NCBI RefSeq assembly: GCF_003207825.1
Contig: NZ_NKTY01000001.1
Location: 1 to 64,000 of the forward strand
Direction: 5' to 3'
Source of the DNA: Komagataeibacter saccharivorans
Lineage (GTDB): Bacteria > Pseudomonadota > Alphaproteobacteria > Acetobacterales > Acetobacteraceae
DNA: 64,000 bases
Shown here: positions 18,539-27,985 of the stretch, piece after piece
How positions within the stretch are numbered: the first letter of the stretch is position 1
Layout: every line of letters begins with the position of its first letter
The notes under the pieces: generated by a model
What the model saw: the letters and a program-made list of their open reading frames with translations, nothing else
Told to the model about the DNA's origin: nothing
The model's database searches: none
Program-made: the position numbers and the translations under genes

Positions 18539-19860
18539 CAGCCGTGGTTTTTCAGGACAAGGGCCAGCGCACCTTCAACCGTATCCTCGGTGCGTTCACC
18601 CGTGCGGCGGTTCTTGATCTCGACCTTGCCCTCCTTCGCCCCACGCGGGCCGACGATAAGCTGCCACGGATGCCCCATCAGGTCAGCATCGGCAAACTTC
18701 GCGCCCGCGCGTTCGCTGCGGTCATCATACAGCAGCAGGTCCGGCGCGGCCGCGTACAGTTTTTCGCAGATACCGTCACACACGGCGTCACCCGACTTGA
18801 GGTTGATGATCGCGGCCTTGAAGGGGGCCACGGATTCCGGCCAGATGATGCCGTTTTCATCGTGGCTGGCTTCAATAATCGCAGCAACCAGACGCGAGAC
18901 GCCAATGCCATACGATCCCATTTCCGGATACAGCGGCGCGCCATCCGGCCCGCTGATCGCGATATCCATGGATTCGGTGTATTTGCGCCCGAAGTGGAAG
19001 ATGTGCCCGACCTCGATACCACGGCCCTCGCGGCGGCGCCCGGCAGGTACCTGCGCCCATGCGGCTTCGTCATGCTTCTCGTCGGTCGCGGCGTAGAAGG
19101 AGGTCATGCGCGTGAAGAATTTCTCCAGCGACTGGCGATCGGTGATATCGACATCTTCTGCCAGCCAGTCCTGCTCCTCCAGTGCGCTGTCGAAGAACAC
19201 GCCGCTTTCACCGGTGGGGGCAAGGATCAGGAATTCATGGCTCAGTTCGCCCCCGATCGGCCCCGTATCGGCCAGCATCGGGATCGCCCGCACGCCCAGA
19301 CGCTGGAACGTGCGCAGGTAAGCCAGCATCATGCGGCGATAGGTATCGACAGCCGAAGCGTAGTCCGTATCGAAGCTGTAGGCGTCCTTCATGTAGAACT
19401 CACGCCCGCGCATCACGCCAAAGCGGGGACGCACCTCGTCACGGAACTTCCACTGGATGTGGTAAAGCACCTGCGGCAGTTCCTTGTAGGACTTGACCAC
19501 CTGACCGAACAGGTCGGTGATCATTTCCTCATTGGTCGGCCCAAACAGCATGTCACGTTCATGGCGGTCACGGATGCGCAGCATTTCCGGCCCATAGGCG
19601 TCGTAGCGGCCCGAACGCTTCCACAGGTCGGCGGACTGGATGGTGGGCATCAGCATTTCCTGCGCGCCGATGGCATCCTGTTCATGACGCACGATGTTCG
19701 CGATATTGCGCAGTACCCGCAATCCGGCTGGCAGCCAGGCGTAGATGCCTGCCGCCGTCTGGCGAATCAGGCCCGCACGCAGCATGAGCCGGTGCGAGGT
19801 GATCTGGGCCTCGGTCGGATTTTCCTTGAGGGTCGGCAGAAAACTGCGGGACAGACGCAT
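18538..19860 (-). CDS. proS: Prolyl-tRNA synthetase
   Basis: 440 residues, the short form common in alphaproteobacteria that lacks the editing insertion of the E. coli enzyme. Class II motif 2 is visible in [20 protein letters not shown], motif 3 as [16 protein letters not shown], and [12 protein letters not shown] is the conserved prolyl block. A C-terminal anticodon-binding domain is present ([20 protein letters not shown]). proS heads a unit with lolC/E and lolD, as in many alphaproteobacteria. Confidence 0.96.
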   Translation of the reverse strand: MRLSRSFLPTLKENPTEAQITSHRLMLRAGLIRQTAAGIYAWLPAGLRVLRNIANIVRHEQDAIGAQEMLMPTIQSADLWKRSGRYDAYGPEMLRIRDRHERDMLFGPTNEEMITDLFGQVVKSYKELPQVLYHIQWKFRDEVRPRFGVMRGREFYMKDAYSFDTDYASAVDTYRRMMLAYLRTFQRLGVRAIPMLADTGPIGGELSHEFLILAPTGESGVFFDSALEEQDWLAEDVDITDRQSLEKFFTRMTSFYAATDEKHDEAAWAQVPAGRRREGRGIEVGHIFHFGRKYTESMDIAISGPDGAPLYPEMGSYGIGVSRLVAAIIEASHDENGIIWPESVAPFKAAIINLKSGDAVCDGICEKLYAAAPDLLLYDDRSERAGAKFADADLMGHPWQLIVGPRGAKEGKVEIKNRRTGERTEDTVEGALALVLKNHG

Positions 19861-20099
19861 ATCCGTATGAACCTTGAAGTATGGGAGCCAATAACGCGAC
19901 GGACCCTAAACCAATAGCAACGCCCGTGGAATGGGGCATGTGCAGCCGTCCGCCCGATACCACACCGAAGCGTGATGCCCCGCCATCCCCCGGACGTAAA
20001 CATCCGCGTGAGGGGGTGTAGCCGCTGCCCCCGTGCGGGGCTAAGGTGCGCGGGCAAATCTGGTTGCAGAAACGACGCCGGGTTTAGGGAAAACGTACC

Positions 20100-20138
20100 A
20101 AAAAAAATGGCAGGAAACGGATCAACCGCTTCCTGCCA
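20100..20138 (-). terminator. Intrinsic terminator of the RNase J gene
   Basis: A 9-bp perfect stem TGGCAGGAA (20108-20116) / TTCCTGCCA (20130-20138) is followed on the minus strand by eight T residues (20107-20100). It starts 28 bases past the rnj stop. The remaining bases up to proS (about 19861-20099) hold no recognisable gene and should carry the proS promoter. Confidence 0.92.
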
Positions 20139-20165
20139 TAATCATTTCCGGCCTTGGCCTGCCGG

Positions 20166-21809
20166 TCAGACGCGCAGCAGATGCACATCCACCAGCGGGC
20201 GCTTTTGCAGCTTGCGGCCCAGTGCGCGGCGCAGGGCGGTTTTCGCCGCCTCGCGGAAGGTGGCGTCGCTTGCACGCAGTTCATCGGGAATCTCATCCAG
20301 CGCATTGCTGAACTCTTCCGTGATCCGCTGGGTTTCCGGGTCTTCCGCATCCAGCAGGCCCGGCGCGCTCACCTTCGGGTCACCGATCAGGTAGCCTTCA
20401 TCATCCACCGCGAAGCTACCCAGAACCATGCCATTGAACAGCATGCGACGGCGCGCCGACAGGACGCCACCGTTCATGGGCAGAATCCGACCGCCATCAA
20501 GCACCAGACGCCCGGTGGGCGCCGTATCCCCGACTTCAACGCCATCAGCGCGGATATCGAGGATATCACCATCTTCCAGCAGGACCGGCTCGATATCGAG
20601 TTCCTGCGCAATGGCCGCGTTGGCGGTCAGGTGCCGCCATTCGCCATGTACGGGAATAAGGAAGCGCGGCCGCACGAGATCATACAGCATGCGCACGTCG
20701 CCACCCGTTGCATGGCCCGATACGTGAACAAGGTGATCCTTGTCCGTAATCACATGCACGCCACGGCGGGTCAGGCTGTCCTGCACCTGAATCACCGCCT
20801 GCTCGTTACCGGGGATCATGCGGCTGCTGTAGATGACGGTGTCATTCTCGCCCAGCGCGATATTGGGGTGCGTATCACCTGCAATGCGCGACAGGGCCGA
20901 ACGCGGCTCTCCCTGGCTGCCCGTTACGATAAGCAGGATTTCGCCATCGGGAACCGAGTTGGCATCCTGTTCCGAAAGGAAGGCCGGCACGTCGGACAGA
21001 TAGCCACATTCACGCGCCGCGACCTCAAGGTTGCGCAGGCTACGGCCCACCACCGCCACACGGCGGCCCGCCGCCTGCGCGGCCTTGGCCAGTGTTTCCA
21101 CGCGCGCCACGTTACTGGCGAAGCAGGTAACGGCAATCCGCCCTTCAAGCGAGGCGATCAGCCGCGTCATCTCGCGCCGCACATCCGCTTCGGAGGCGGA
21201 GGGACCTTCGGTGCGGACATTGGTGCTGTCACACACCATCGCCAGCACGCCTTCACGCCCCAGGGCGGCAAAGGTCTCAAGGTCGGTCGGGGGGCCGACC
21301 TGCGGGTCGGGATCAATCTTCCAGTCGCCGGTATGGACGATGATGCCCTGCGGCGTACGCAGCACGAGCGACTGCGATTCCGGCACCGAATGGGTGACCG
21401 AGACGAAACGCAGGTCAAACGGCCCGACCGTAAACGCGCTGCCCGGCGCCACGACATGGATCGGCACCTGCTGGAGCAGTCCGGCCTCACCCAGCTTGCG
21501 GCGCAGCACGGCGGCGGCAAACGGGGTGACATAGACCGGACAGCCAAGCTGCGGCCACAGATGGGCGATCGCACCCAGATGGTCTTCATGCGCGTGGGTG
21601 ACCACAAGGCCGGTCAGCGCCTTCTTGCGTTCGGCGATGAAAACCGGATCGGGCAGCAGGATCTCGGCTTCCGGCGTATCGTTGCCGCTGAAGCCGATAC
21701 CACAATCGACTGCAAGCCATGCCTCGCCCTGACGGTACAGGTTGAGGTTCATGCCAATTTCACCTGTCCCGCCCAAGGGCAGGAATGAAACGCCTGTTAC
21801 TTCATTCAT
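20166..21809 (-). CDS. rnj: Ribonuclease J
   Basis: 547 residues. The metallo-beta-lactamase motif is TGLVVTHAHEDHLGAIAHLW. The beta-CASP region includes FASNVARVETLAKAAQAAGR and LIVTGSQGEPRSALSRIA, followed by VHVSGHATGGDVRMLYDLV and the C-terminal domain. RNase J is a 5'-exonuclease/endonuclease for mRNA decay and rRNA maturation. The ATG at 21809 was preferred over a TTG one codon earlier because AGGA is correctly spaced. The gene keeps its usual alphaproteobacterial place after birA, but coaX, often between them, is missing. Confidence 0.95.
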   Translation of the reverse strand: MNEVTGVSFLPLGGTGEIGMNLNLYRQGEAWLAVDCGIGFSGNDTPEAEILLPDPVFIAERKKALTGLVVTHAHEDHLGAIAHLWPQLGCPVYVTPFAAAVLRRKLGEAGLLQQVPIHVVAPGSAFTVGPFDLRFVSVTHSVPESQSLVLRTPQGIIVHTGDWKIDPDPQVGPPTDLETFAALGREGVLAMVCDSTNVRTEGPSASEADVRREMTRLIASLEGRIAVTCFASNVARVETLAKAAQAAGRRVAVVGRSLRNLEVAARECGYLSDVPAFLSEQDANSVPDGEILLIVTGSQGEPRSALSRIAGDTHPNIALGENDTVIYSSRMIPGNEQAVIQVQDSLTRRGVHVITDKDHLVHVSGHATGGDVRMLYDLVRPRFLIPVHGEWRHLTANAAIAQELDIEPVLLEDGDILDIRADGVEVGDTAPTGRLVLDGGRILPMNGGVLSARRRMLFNGMVLGSFAVDDEGYLIGDPKVSAPGLLDAEDPETQRITEEFSNALDEIPDELRASDATFREAAKTALRRALGRKLQKRPLVDVHLLRV

Positions 21810-21812
21810 CAA

Positions 21813-22136
21813 GAAATCCTGTTTCTGTTAATACGGTTTGCGATGGGTTCGAGAAAACGGGCCTGGAACGTCTGTTCCGTGCCGGATTGGTTGTCCTGTT
21901 GTCAGCCCGTTCAGGGCCAAGAATACCGTCAGTCACCAGCCTCAGGCCGGTATGCGCGCCGCGCTGCGTGGTGGAACCTGTCCATCTTCCCATTCCTTGC
22001 CCCAAGGGGACCGGATGGCTGAAAATGGTGCTCGACACCGACGCAGGTTTGCGGACCTACGCTAACAAATCCTGTATGGGATTATCATGTAATGCCGCTG
22101 ACTCAAATCTCTTTCGGTGGTCGGGCTGGATTATTA
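21813..22136. other. Intergenic gap where coaX is often found
   Basis: These 324 bases lie between birA and rnj, both on the minus strand. In many alphaproteobacteria a type III pantothenate kinase gene of about 780 bases sits here. No open frame with its ASKHA-type motifs can be read, and I see no clear remnant of it. The region may hold the rnj promoter. No RNA gene was recognised. Confidence 0.5.
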
Positions 22137-22928
22137 TCATCCGCGGGGCGCCAGAAGCACCTCGCCCGTTACGACCCGGACCGGGCCGGACGCCGTGTGC
22201 AAAAGCAGGATTCCATCATCGGCCAGACCTGCAAAAGTGCCGCTGAACTGCCGGTTTCCTGCCTTTACATCAATCTTTGTGCCTACCGGATGCCCGCGTT
22301 CAAGCCATGCCGTGCGGATTGCCCCAAACCCCTGCGCCGCATGACAGGCAAGCCAGCCATCCAGCCTGCGCAGCAGAACCTGCGCCATGTCGGGGGCAGT
22401 CGGCACATCCCCCCCGCATTCAGCCAGACAGGCCACATCCCGACCGGCGATAACAGGCGCACAGCGCAGGTTCGCCCCCATTCCGATAACCTGCCAGGCG
22501 ATACCTCCGGCGCTGCCGGTCTCGATCAGGATACCCGCCATCTTGCGGCCATCCAGCAGCAGATCATTGGGCCATTTCAGTTCCAGCCGGTGCCCGGCAG
22601 GCAGAAAATCCGCAACCGCGTCATACAGCGCAAGCCCCGCGATGAATGGCCACAACCCCACAGGCACATCATCCGCCCCCTGCCCCATCAGCATGACGGA
22701 CAGGGCCAGATTGCCACCGGGATCGGACCATTCCCGCCCCCGGCTGCCACGCCCCGCAGTCTGCTTCAGGGCCAGGATCGCGACACCGTTGGCGCCCTGC
22801 CCCGCATCCAGCCGCTCCCGGCACAGATCCGATGTCGATCCCAGCCGGTCATGCACCTCCAGCAGCCACGCCCCACCACCCATGCGGGGAATGGAACGGA
22901 TGGAAGGACGGGCCGGGATATGGGTCAT
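22137..22928 (-). CDS. birA: Biotin--[acetyl-CoA-carboxylase] ligase (monofunctional BirA)
   Basis: 263 residues. The biotin-binding motif GRGSRGREWSDPGGNLALS and the catalytic block LKWPNDLLLDGRKMAGILIE are clear. There is no N-terminal helix-turn-helix domain, so this is a ligase without repressor function. It attaches biotin to the BCCP subunit of acetyl-CoA carboxylase. The ATG lies three bases after the nuoN stop, and the ribosome binding site AGGTAAAGC is inside the nuoN end, so translation is coupled to the complex I operon. Confidence 0.93.
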   Translation of the reverse strand: MTHIPARPSIRSIPRMGGGAWLLEVHDRLGSTSDLCRERLDAGQGANGVAILALKQTAGRGSRGREWSDPGGNLALSVMLMGQGADDVPVGLWPFIAGLALYDAVADFLPAGHRLELKWPNDLLLDGRKMAGILIETGSAGGIAWQVIGMGANLRCAPVIAGRDVACLAECGGDVPTAPDMAQVLLRRLDGWLACHAAQGFGAIRTAWLERGHPVGTKIDVKAGNRQFSGTFAGLADDGILLLHTASGPVRVVTGEVLLAPRG

Positions 22929-22931
22929 GCT

Positions 22932-24356
22932 TTACCTGAACAATGCGGAAGCCGCCGCCTGTGCCGCCGTGGCGACGGGACCAAGCCCCACCACGAAGAA
23001 CACCGTCACCAGCCCCATTCCCACTGACACGAACGAGACGGAAACAGGAGACCGGTCCAGCGCCGGGACGGCGGTATCAAAGAACATGACCTTGACGATG
23101 CGGATGTAGTAGTACGCCCCGATCACGCTGCTTACGATACCGATTGCAGCCAGCGCGTAAAGATGCGCGTTGATCGCGGCATAGAACACCATGAGCTTGC
23201 CAAAGAACCCGGCCAACGGCGGCGCCCCGGCCATGGAGAACATGAATATCGCCATCGCCAGCGCCATGCCGGGGTCCGTACGGCCCAGACCGGCCAGATC
23301 GCTGATACGGGTTACGGCGCGGCCATTGCGGCGCATGGCGACAATGCCCGCAAATGCGCCGACATTCATGAACAGGTATGTCACCAGATAGACCAGCGTG
23401 CCACGCGTGCCTTCCGCCGTACCGGCGGCCATGCCGATCATGGCGTAACCCATATGCCCGATGGAGGAATAGGCCATCAGCCGCTTGATGTTCCCCTGCG
23501 GGATCGCCGCCAGCGAACCGAATACCATGGAAAGGGCGGATACCACTTCGATCAGCAACTGCCATTGTGGCGTCATGCTGCCGAAGGGACCGGCCATGAC
23601 ACGCAGCAGCACGGCGAAGGCCGCGATCTTGGGCGCGCCGGCCATATAGGCGGTCACCGATGTGGGGGCACCCTGATATACATCCGGCGTCCACATATGG
23701 AACGGCACCATCGACAGCTTGAAGCACAGCCCCACCAGCACGAACACGATGCCCACCATAAGGCCCGCAGGCAGCACGGCGCTGCCACGCACGGCCTGTT
23801 GCAGACCCGCATATTCCAGCGTCCCGGCAAAGCCGTAAGCCAGTGAAATGCCATAGAGCAGGATGCCCGACGCGAGCGAGCCAAGCACAAAATACTTCAG
23901 CCCCGCTTCAGCCGCCCCCACCCGGTCACGCGCGAAGGCGCACAGGATGTAGATGGACAGGGACGAAAGCTCCAGCCCCACAAACAGCGTCATGAGATTG
24001 CCAGAGGACGCCATGATCATGGCCCCCAGCGTGGAAAACAGGATCAGCACCGGGAATTCGAACTTGTCGATTTCCATTTCGCGCGCATAACCCACGCTCA
24101 GCACCAGTGACAGTGCCGCGCCCGTCAGGCTCAGCACCTTCATGAAGCGGGCAAAGCCGTCATTGATGAAAACATGGCTGTAGCCCGTGCCATCGGGCGA
24201 AATTACGACAAGCACCCCCGTCACGACAAAGGCCAGCAGCGTCATCATCGCGCAGGAAAAGAAAGCCTGCCCACGCTTCTGCATCACCCCGGCCAGGAGG
24301 ATGGCCAGCCCCGACAGGGCCAGCACGATTTCAGGCAGAGCAAGTGTCCAGTTCAT
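22932..24356 (-). CDS. nuoN: NADH-quinone oxidoreductase subunit N
   Basis: 474 residues with about 14 membrane helices; an antiporter-like proton-pumping subunit of complex I. NuoN hallmarks are LELSSLSIYILCAFARDRVGAAEAGLKYFVLGSL (residues about 125-160) and the pumping core GLCFKLSMVPFHMWTPDVYQGAPTSVTAYM. I chose the ATG at 24356 (MNWTLALPEIVLALSG), preceded by AGGG. An ATG at 24374 adds six residues but has AAGG directly against it. nuoL ends at 24383, so there is no room for nuoM, which normally lies between the two. The protein itself looks complete. Confidence 0.95.
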   Translation of the reverse strand: MNWTLALPEIVLALSGLAILLAGVMQKRGQAFFSCAMMTLLAFVVTGVLVVISPDGTGYSHVFINDGFARFMKVLSLTGAALSLVLSVGYAREMEIDKFEFPVLILFSTLGAMIMASSGNLMTLFVGLELSSLSIYILCAFARDRVGAAEAGLKYFVLGSLASGILLYGISLAYGFAGTLEYAGLQQAVRGSAVLPAGLMVGIVFVLVGLCFKLSMVPFHMWTPDVYQGAPTSVTAYMAGAPKIAAFAVLLRVMAGPFGSMTPQWQLLIEVVSALSMVFGSLAAIPQGNIKRLMAYSSIGHMGYAMIGMAAGTAEGTRGTLVYLVTYLFMNVGAFAGIVAMRRNGRAVTRISDLAGLGRTDPGMALAMAIFMFSMAGAPPLAGFFGKLMVFYAAINAHLYALAAIGIVSSVIGAYYYIRIVKVMFFDTAVPALDRSPVSVSFVSVGMGLVTVFFVVGLGPVATAAQAAASALFR

Positions 24357-24382
24357 CGGTATTGGCCCTGACATCCTTGGGG

Positions 24383-26323
24383 TTAGCGGTAAAACAGCAT
24401 GGTGGACAGTAGCACCACCAGGCCGATCAGCATGGAAAAGGCGTAAACCGCGATGGAGCCGGTCTGGACCCGCACCGCCTGTCCCGCACTGCCGGATGTC
24501 AGGCGGGCCAGTCCTTCGGGAATGGCCTCGATCACACCTTCATCCGCGCCCTTCCACAACAGGCGTGCAAGGGCACGGTACGGGCGGATGATCGCCACAT
24601 CATACAGTTCGTCGAAATACCATTTGTTCAGCAGGAACAGGTAAAGCGGCCGCAGGCTGCGGGCGAGTGCCCCAGGAATACCGGGGCTTGCCACGTAGCA
24701 GACATAGGCGACCGCAATACCCAGCACGGCTGCGAATGTCGGCACCAGCGCGATGAAGCCCGGCGTCTGTTCAAGACGGTCGATCACGGACTGACCGGGC
24801 ACACCGGCAATCGCCCCATTCCAGAATGCCGCATGACGCGCGCCGATATACAGCGGTTCCAGCGCCAGACCGGCCACCACGGCACCGAAGGACAGCAGCA
24901 CGACCGGCAGCATCATGGATGGCGGGCTTTCATGCGCGCCTTCATACAGATGCCCGTCACGCGGCCGGCCATGAAACACCAGAAAGATCAGGCGCCAGCT
25001 ATACAGCGCGGTCAGGAACGCGGTGATGCAGCCCATAAGCCAGCCATAATGGCCCATGCCATTACCCGACATCCATGCGGCCTCAAGGATCGCATCCTTG
25101 GACCAGTACCCGGCAAAGGGGAAGATACCCGCCAGCGCAAGGCTGCCGATCCACATGGCAATGTAGGTCAGCGGGATCTTGCGCCACAGCCCGCCCATGC
25201 GGAACATGTCCTGTTCATCGTGAACGGCATGGATCACGCAGCCCGCGCCAAGGAACAGCAGCGCCTTGAAGAACGCATGTGTGGTCAGGTGGAACATGGA
25301 CGCCTGATAGGCCCCTACACCCACCGCCACGAACATGTAGCCAAGCTGCGAACAGGTGGAATAGGCGATCGTGCGCTTGATGTCAGGCTGCACCAGCCCC
25401 ACCGTCGCGGCAAAGAAGCTGGTTGTTCCACCGATCAGCACGATCAGGTCGCGCGTGACGGGGGCAAGTTCCACCAGCGGCGACATCCGCACCATAAGGA
25501 AGATGCCCGCCGTCACCATGGTCGCGGCATGGATCAGGGCGGAAACCGGGGTCGGTCCCTCCATCGCGTCAGGCAGCCATGTATGCAGGAACAACTGCGC
25601 CGACTTACCCATCGCGCCGATGAACAGCAGCGTCGCGATGACTTCCAGCAGCGGATGCGTGCCAAAAAGCTGGAACGTGTCGTTCACATGTGCAGGCAGG
25701 GCGGCAAAGATGTCATCATAGGACACGCTGCCCAGACGGATGAAGATGAGCGAGATGCCGACAAGAAAGAACAGGTCCGCCACGCGGTTGACCACAAATG
25801 CCTTGATGGCGGCGGCACAGGCGGACGGACGGTCGTACCAGTAGCCAATCAGCAGGTAACTCGCCAGCCCCACCCCTTCCCAGCCGAAGAAGAGCTGGAG
25901 CAGATTGTCGGACGTAACCAGCATGAGCATGGCAAACGTAAACAGCGACAGATAGGAGAAGAAGCGGAAAACCGGCCTGCTCTCATGCGCCATGTAACCC
26001 ACGCTGTACACATGCACCAGCAGGGAGACCACCGTGACCATGGCCACCACGCTGACCGACAGCGCATCCATGCGCAGTTGCCAGTCCGCCCGGAAACCCG
26101 CCGCATGGACCCAGTCGGCCACGGGCACGATAACCGTGTTCATGCCGCCGCCCATCTCGAACCCCAGCACGCCGATCGCGGCAAGTGCCGCACACGTCAT
26201 GAAGGCGATGGTCGTGAAACGCGCGGCCCCGTCCCCCATAAGGTGACCGAAGCACCCGGCGACAAGAAACCCGATCAGGGGCGCGAACACCGCCACTTCA
26301 AAAAGGAAGGATGCTGTCTGCAT
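24383..26323 (-). CDS. nuoL: NADH-quinone oxidoreductase subunit L
   Basis: 646 residues, full length for NuoL, with about 16 membrane helices including the C-terminal lateral helix and final anchor (VYAFSMLIGLVVLLSTMLFYR). The antiporter-like core is intact: FFGWEGVGLASYLLIGYWYDRP, FIGAMGKSAQLFLHTWLPDAMEGPTPVSALIHA and TIAYSTCSQLGYMFVAVGVG. It is the distal proton-pumping subunit. The ribosome binding site AAGGA precedes the ATG. There is no sign of fusion to NuoM: the C-terminus is the normal NuoL tail. Confidence 0.96.
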   Translation of the reverse strand: MQTASFLFEVAVFAPLIGFLVAGCFGHLMGDGAARFTTIAFMTCAALAAIGVLGFEMGGGMNTVIVPVADWVHAAGFRADWQLRMDALSVSVVAMVTVVSLLVHVYSVGYMAHESRPVFRFFSYLSLFTFAMLMLVTSDNLLQLFFGWEGVGLASYLLIGYWYDRPSACAAAIKAFVVNRVADLFFLVGISLIFIRLGSVSYDDIFAALPAHVNDTFQLFGTHPLLEVIATLLFIGAMGKSAQLFLHTWLPDAMEGPTPVSALIHAATMVTAGIFLMVRMSPLVELAPVTRDLIVLIGGTTSFFAATVGLVQPDIKRTIAYSTCSQLGYMFVAVGVGAYQASMFHLTTHAFFKALLFLGAGCVIHAVHDEQDMFRMGGLWRKIPLTYIAMWIGSLALAGIFPFAGYWSKDAILEAAWMSGNGMGHYGWLMGCITAFLTALYSWRLIFLVFHGRPRDGHLYEGAHESPPSMMLPVVLLSFGAVVAGLALEPLYIGARHAAFWNGAIAGVPGQSVIDRLEQTPGFIALVPTFAAVLGIAVAYVCYVASPGIPGALARSLRPLYLFLLNKWYFDELYDVAIIRPYRALARLLWKGADEGVIEAIPEGLARLTSGSAGQAVRVQTGSIAVYAFSMLIGLVVLLSTMLFYR

Positions 26324-26328
26324 TTTCC

Positions 26329-26652
26329 TTACCCCTTCATCATCGTGATATCGTCGACTTCGATCGAGCCGCGATTACGGAAATACACCGTGACAATGGC
26401 CAGACCGATGGCGGATTCCGCCGCGGCGATGGTCAGCACGAACAGGGTCATCACCTGCCCCGACAGGTCGCCGGTAGCCGCTGAAAACGCCACGAAATTG
26501 ATATTGGCCGAAAGCAGGATCAGCTCGATCGACATCAGGATGATGATGACGTTCTTGCGGTTCAGGAAAATGCCGAACACGCCCAGAACCAGCAGGATCG
26601 CGCCAACACTCAGGTAGGGCGCAAGGCCGATCCCCTCAATCGCGCTATTCAT
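26329..26652 (-). CDS. nuoK: NADH-quinone oxidoreductase subunit K
   Basis: 107 residues with three membrane helices. The two conserved membrane glutamates of NuoK lie in [19 protein letters not shown] and in [17 protein letters not shown]. The ATG at 26652 overlaps the nuoJ stop by eight bases. It encodes a small proton-path subunit of the membrane arm. Confidence 0.95.
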   Translation of the reverse strand: MNSAIEGIGLAPYLSVGAILLVLGVFGIFLNRKNVIIILMSIELILLSANINFVAFSAATGDLSGQVMTLFVLTIAAAESAIGLAIVTVYFRNRGSIEVDDITMMKG

Positions 26653-27418
26653 CGTCCTGTCCTTTCGCGCCTTGCGCCGGGGTAATGACCACCAGCGCGG
26701 TTTGTGTCTGTTCCGCAGCCTCGCGCGCACGCCATGCTTCCGTCCCGTAGGTGCCGGGCACGGCGGCGACATCGTAGCTGTCATGCGGGCGCAGGAAGCC
26801 GCCCTGTGCCGCGACCCCGGCCCCCAGCGGCACCTGAAGCATTTCAAGCGATTCCTGGGGTATGCGGTCGTGCTGGCGGTCGATGTTCTGCCTGCGGCCC
26901 GTCGGGCGGTCGCGCAGGGTCAGCACGATCGCGCCGATCATGGCCACCAGCAGCACCAGCGCGCAGGTCTGGAACAGGAAAATATAGTGGGTGTAGAGCA
27001 CATCCCCCAGCGCCGCCGTGTTGGTCCGGGTGGGCGAGGACGGAACCAGATGCGTGATCTGCCCGATATTGCCCGCCACGCGCCAGTGGGTGAACGCCAT
27101 GATGAGTTCCACCAGCAGCACGCCACCAACCGCAGCCCCGATCGGGGCGTAACGCTGCACGCCTTCACGCATCTGCGCAAAGCGGACATCAAGCATCATG
27201 ACCACGAACAGGAACAGCACCGCGACCGCGCCGACATAGACAATAACCAGCGTCATCGCCAGGAATTCGGCCCCCGCGATCAGGAACAGCCCCGCCGCGT
27301 TGAAGAACGCCAGAATCAGGAACAGCACCGAATGCACGGGGTTACGGGCGCACACCACCATGGTGGCGGACAGGACCAGAACCGCCGCGAAAACGTAAAA
27401 GACGATTTGGGTCATCAT
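26645..27418 (-). CDS. nuoJ: NADH-quinone oxidoreductase subunit J with extended C-terminus
   Basis: 257 residues; typical NuoJ proteins have about 170-200. Five membrane helices are present, with the conserved [26 protein letters not shown] segment. After LTLRDRP (about residue 175) comes a long polar tail of about 80 residues containing [25 protein letters not shown] and an Ala/Gln-rich end. The ATG at 27418 follows GGAAG at the right distance. The 78-base gap to nuoI (27419-27496) is the largest in the operon. Confidence 0.93.
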   Translation of the reverse strand: MMTQIVFYVFAAVLVLSATMVVCARNPVHSVLFLILAFFNAAGLFLIAGAEFLAMTLVIVYVGAVAVLFLFVVMMLDVRFAQMREGVQRYAPIGAAVGGVLLVELIMAFTHWRVAGNIGQITHLVPSSPTRTNTAALGDVLYTHYIFLFQTCALVLLVAMIGAIVLTLRDRPTGRRQNIDRQHDRIPQESLEMLQVPLGAGVAAQGGFLRPHDSYDVAAVPGTYGTEAWRAREAAEQTQTALVVITPAQGAKGQDDE

Positions 27419-27496
27419 GGGTGAGCTTCCTGCCGCATGGATGTTTCCTCCTGCTGGCATGGCGGCCACGGCCTGCGCGCGGTCCGCCGTGCGGTA

Positions 27497-27985
27497 TCAG
27501 CGGTACGGGGCATCAAGCTCGAGCCTGCGGGCGAGAACGCTTTCCCAGCGGTCGCCATTGGCCAGAAGCTTGTCCTTGTTGTACATAAGTTCTTCGCGGG
27601 TTTCGGTCGCGAACTCATAATTCGGCCCTTCGACAATCGCATCGACCGGGCAGGCTTCCTCGCACAGGCCGCAATAGATGCACTTGGTCATATCAATGTC
27701 GTAGCGCGTGGTGCGGCGGGAGCCGTCATCGCGCGGTTCGGCCTCGATGGTGATGGCTTCCGCGGGGCATGTCGCCTCGCACAGCTTGCACGCAATGCAG
27801 CGTTCTTCCCCGTTGGGGTAGCGGCGCAATGCGTGTTCGCCACGAAAGCGTGGCGAAAGCACGCCCTTTTCATAAGGGTAGTTGATCGTGGCCTTCGGCT
27901 TGAAAAACGCCTTCAGCGTCACGCTCATGCCCGCCACCAGTTCGGACAGCAGCATGGAGCGGGCGGCCTTGCTTAATGTACCCAT
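27497..27985 (-). CDS. nuoI: NADH-quinone oxidoreductase subunit I (two [4Fe-4S] clusters)
   Basis: 162 residues. Two ferredoxin motifs bind clusters N6a and N6b: [12 protein letters not shown] (Cys63, 66, 69, 73) and [12 protein letters not shown] (Cys102, 105, 108, 112). The start ATG shares its first base with the nuoH TAA stop (TAATG), so translation is coupled. It links the hydrophilic arm to the membrane arm. Confidence 0.97.
   Translation of the reverse strand: MGTLSKAARSMLLSELVAGMSVTLKAFFKPKATINYPYEKGVLSPRFRGEHALRRYPNGEERCIACKLCEATCPAEAITIEAEPRDDGSRRTTRYDIDMTKCIYCGLCEEACPVDAIVEGPNYEFATETREELMYNKDKLLANGDRWESVLARRLELDAPYR

Noticed and set aside
24357-26323. NuoM hidden as a fusion within nuoL or nuoN
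   Set aside because: Both proteins have normal lengths and only their own subunit-specific motifs; no NuoM-type segment is seen.
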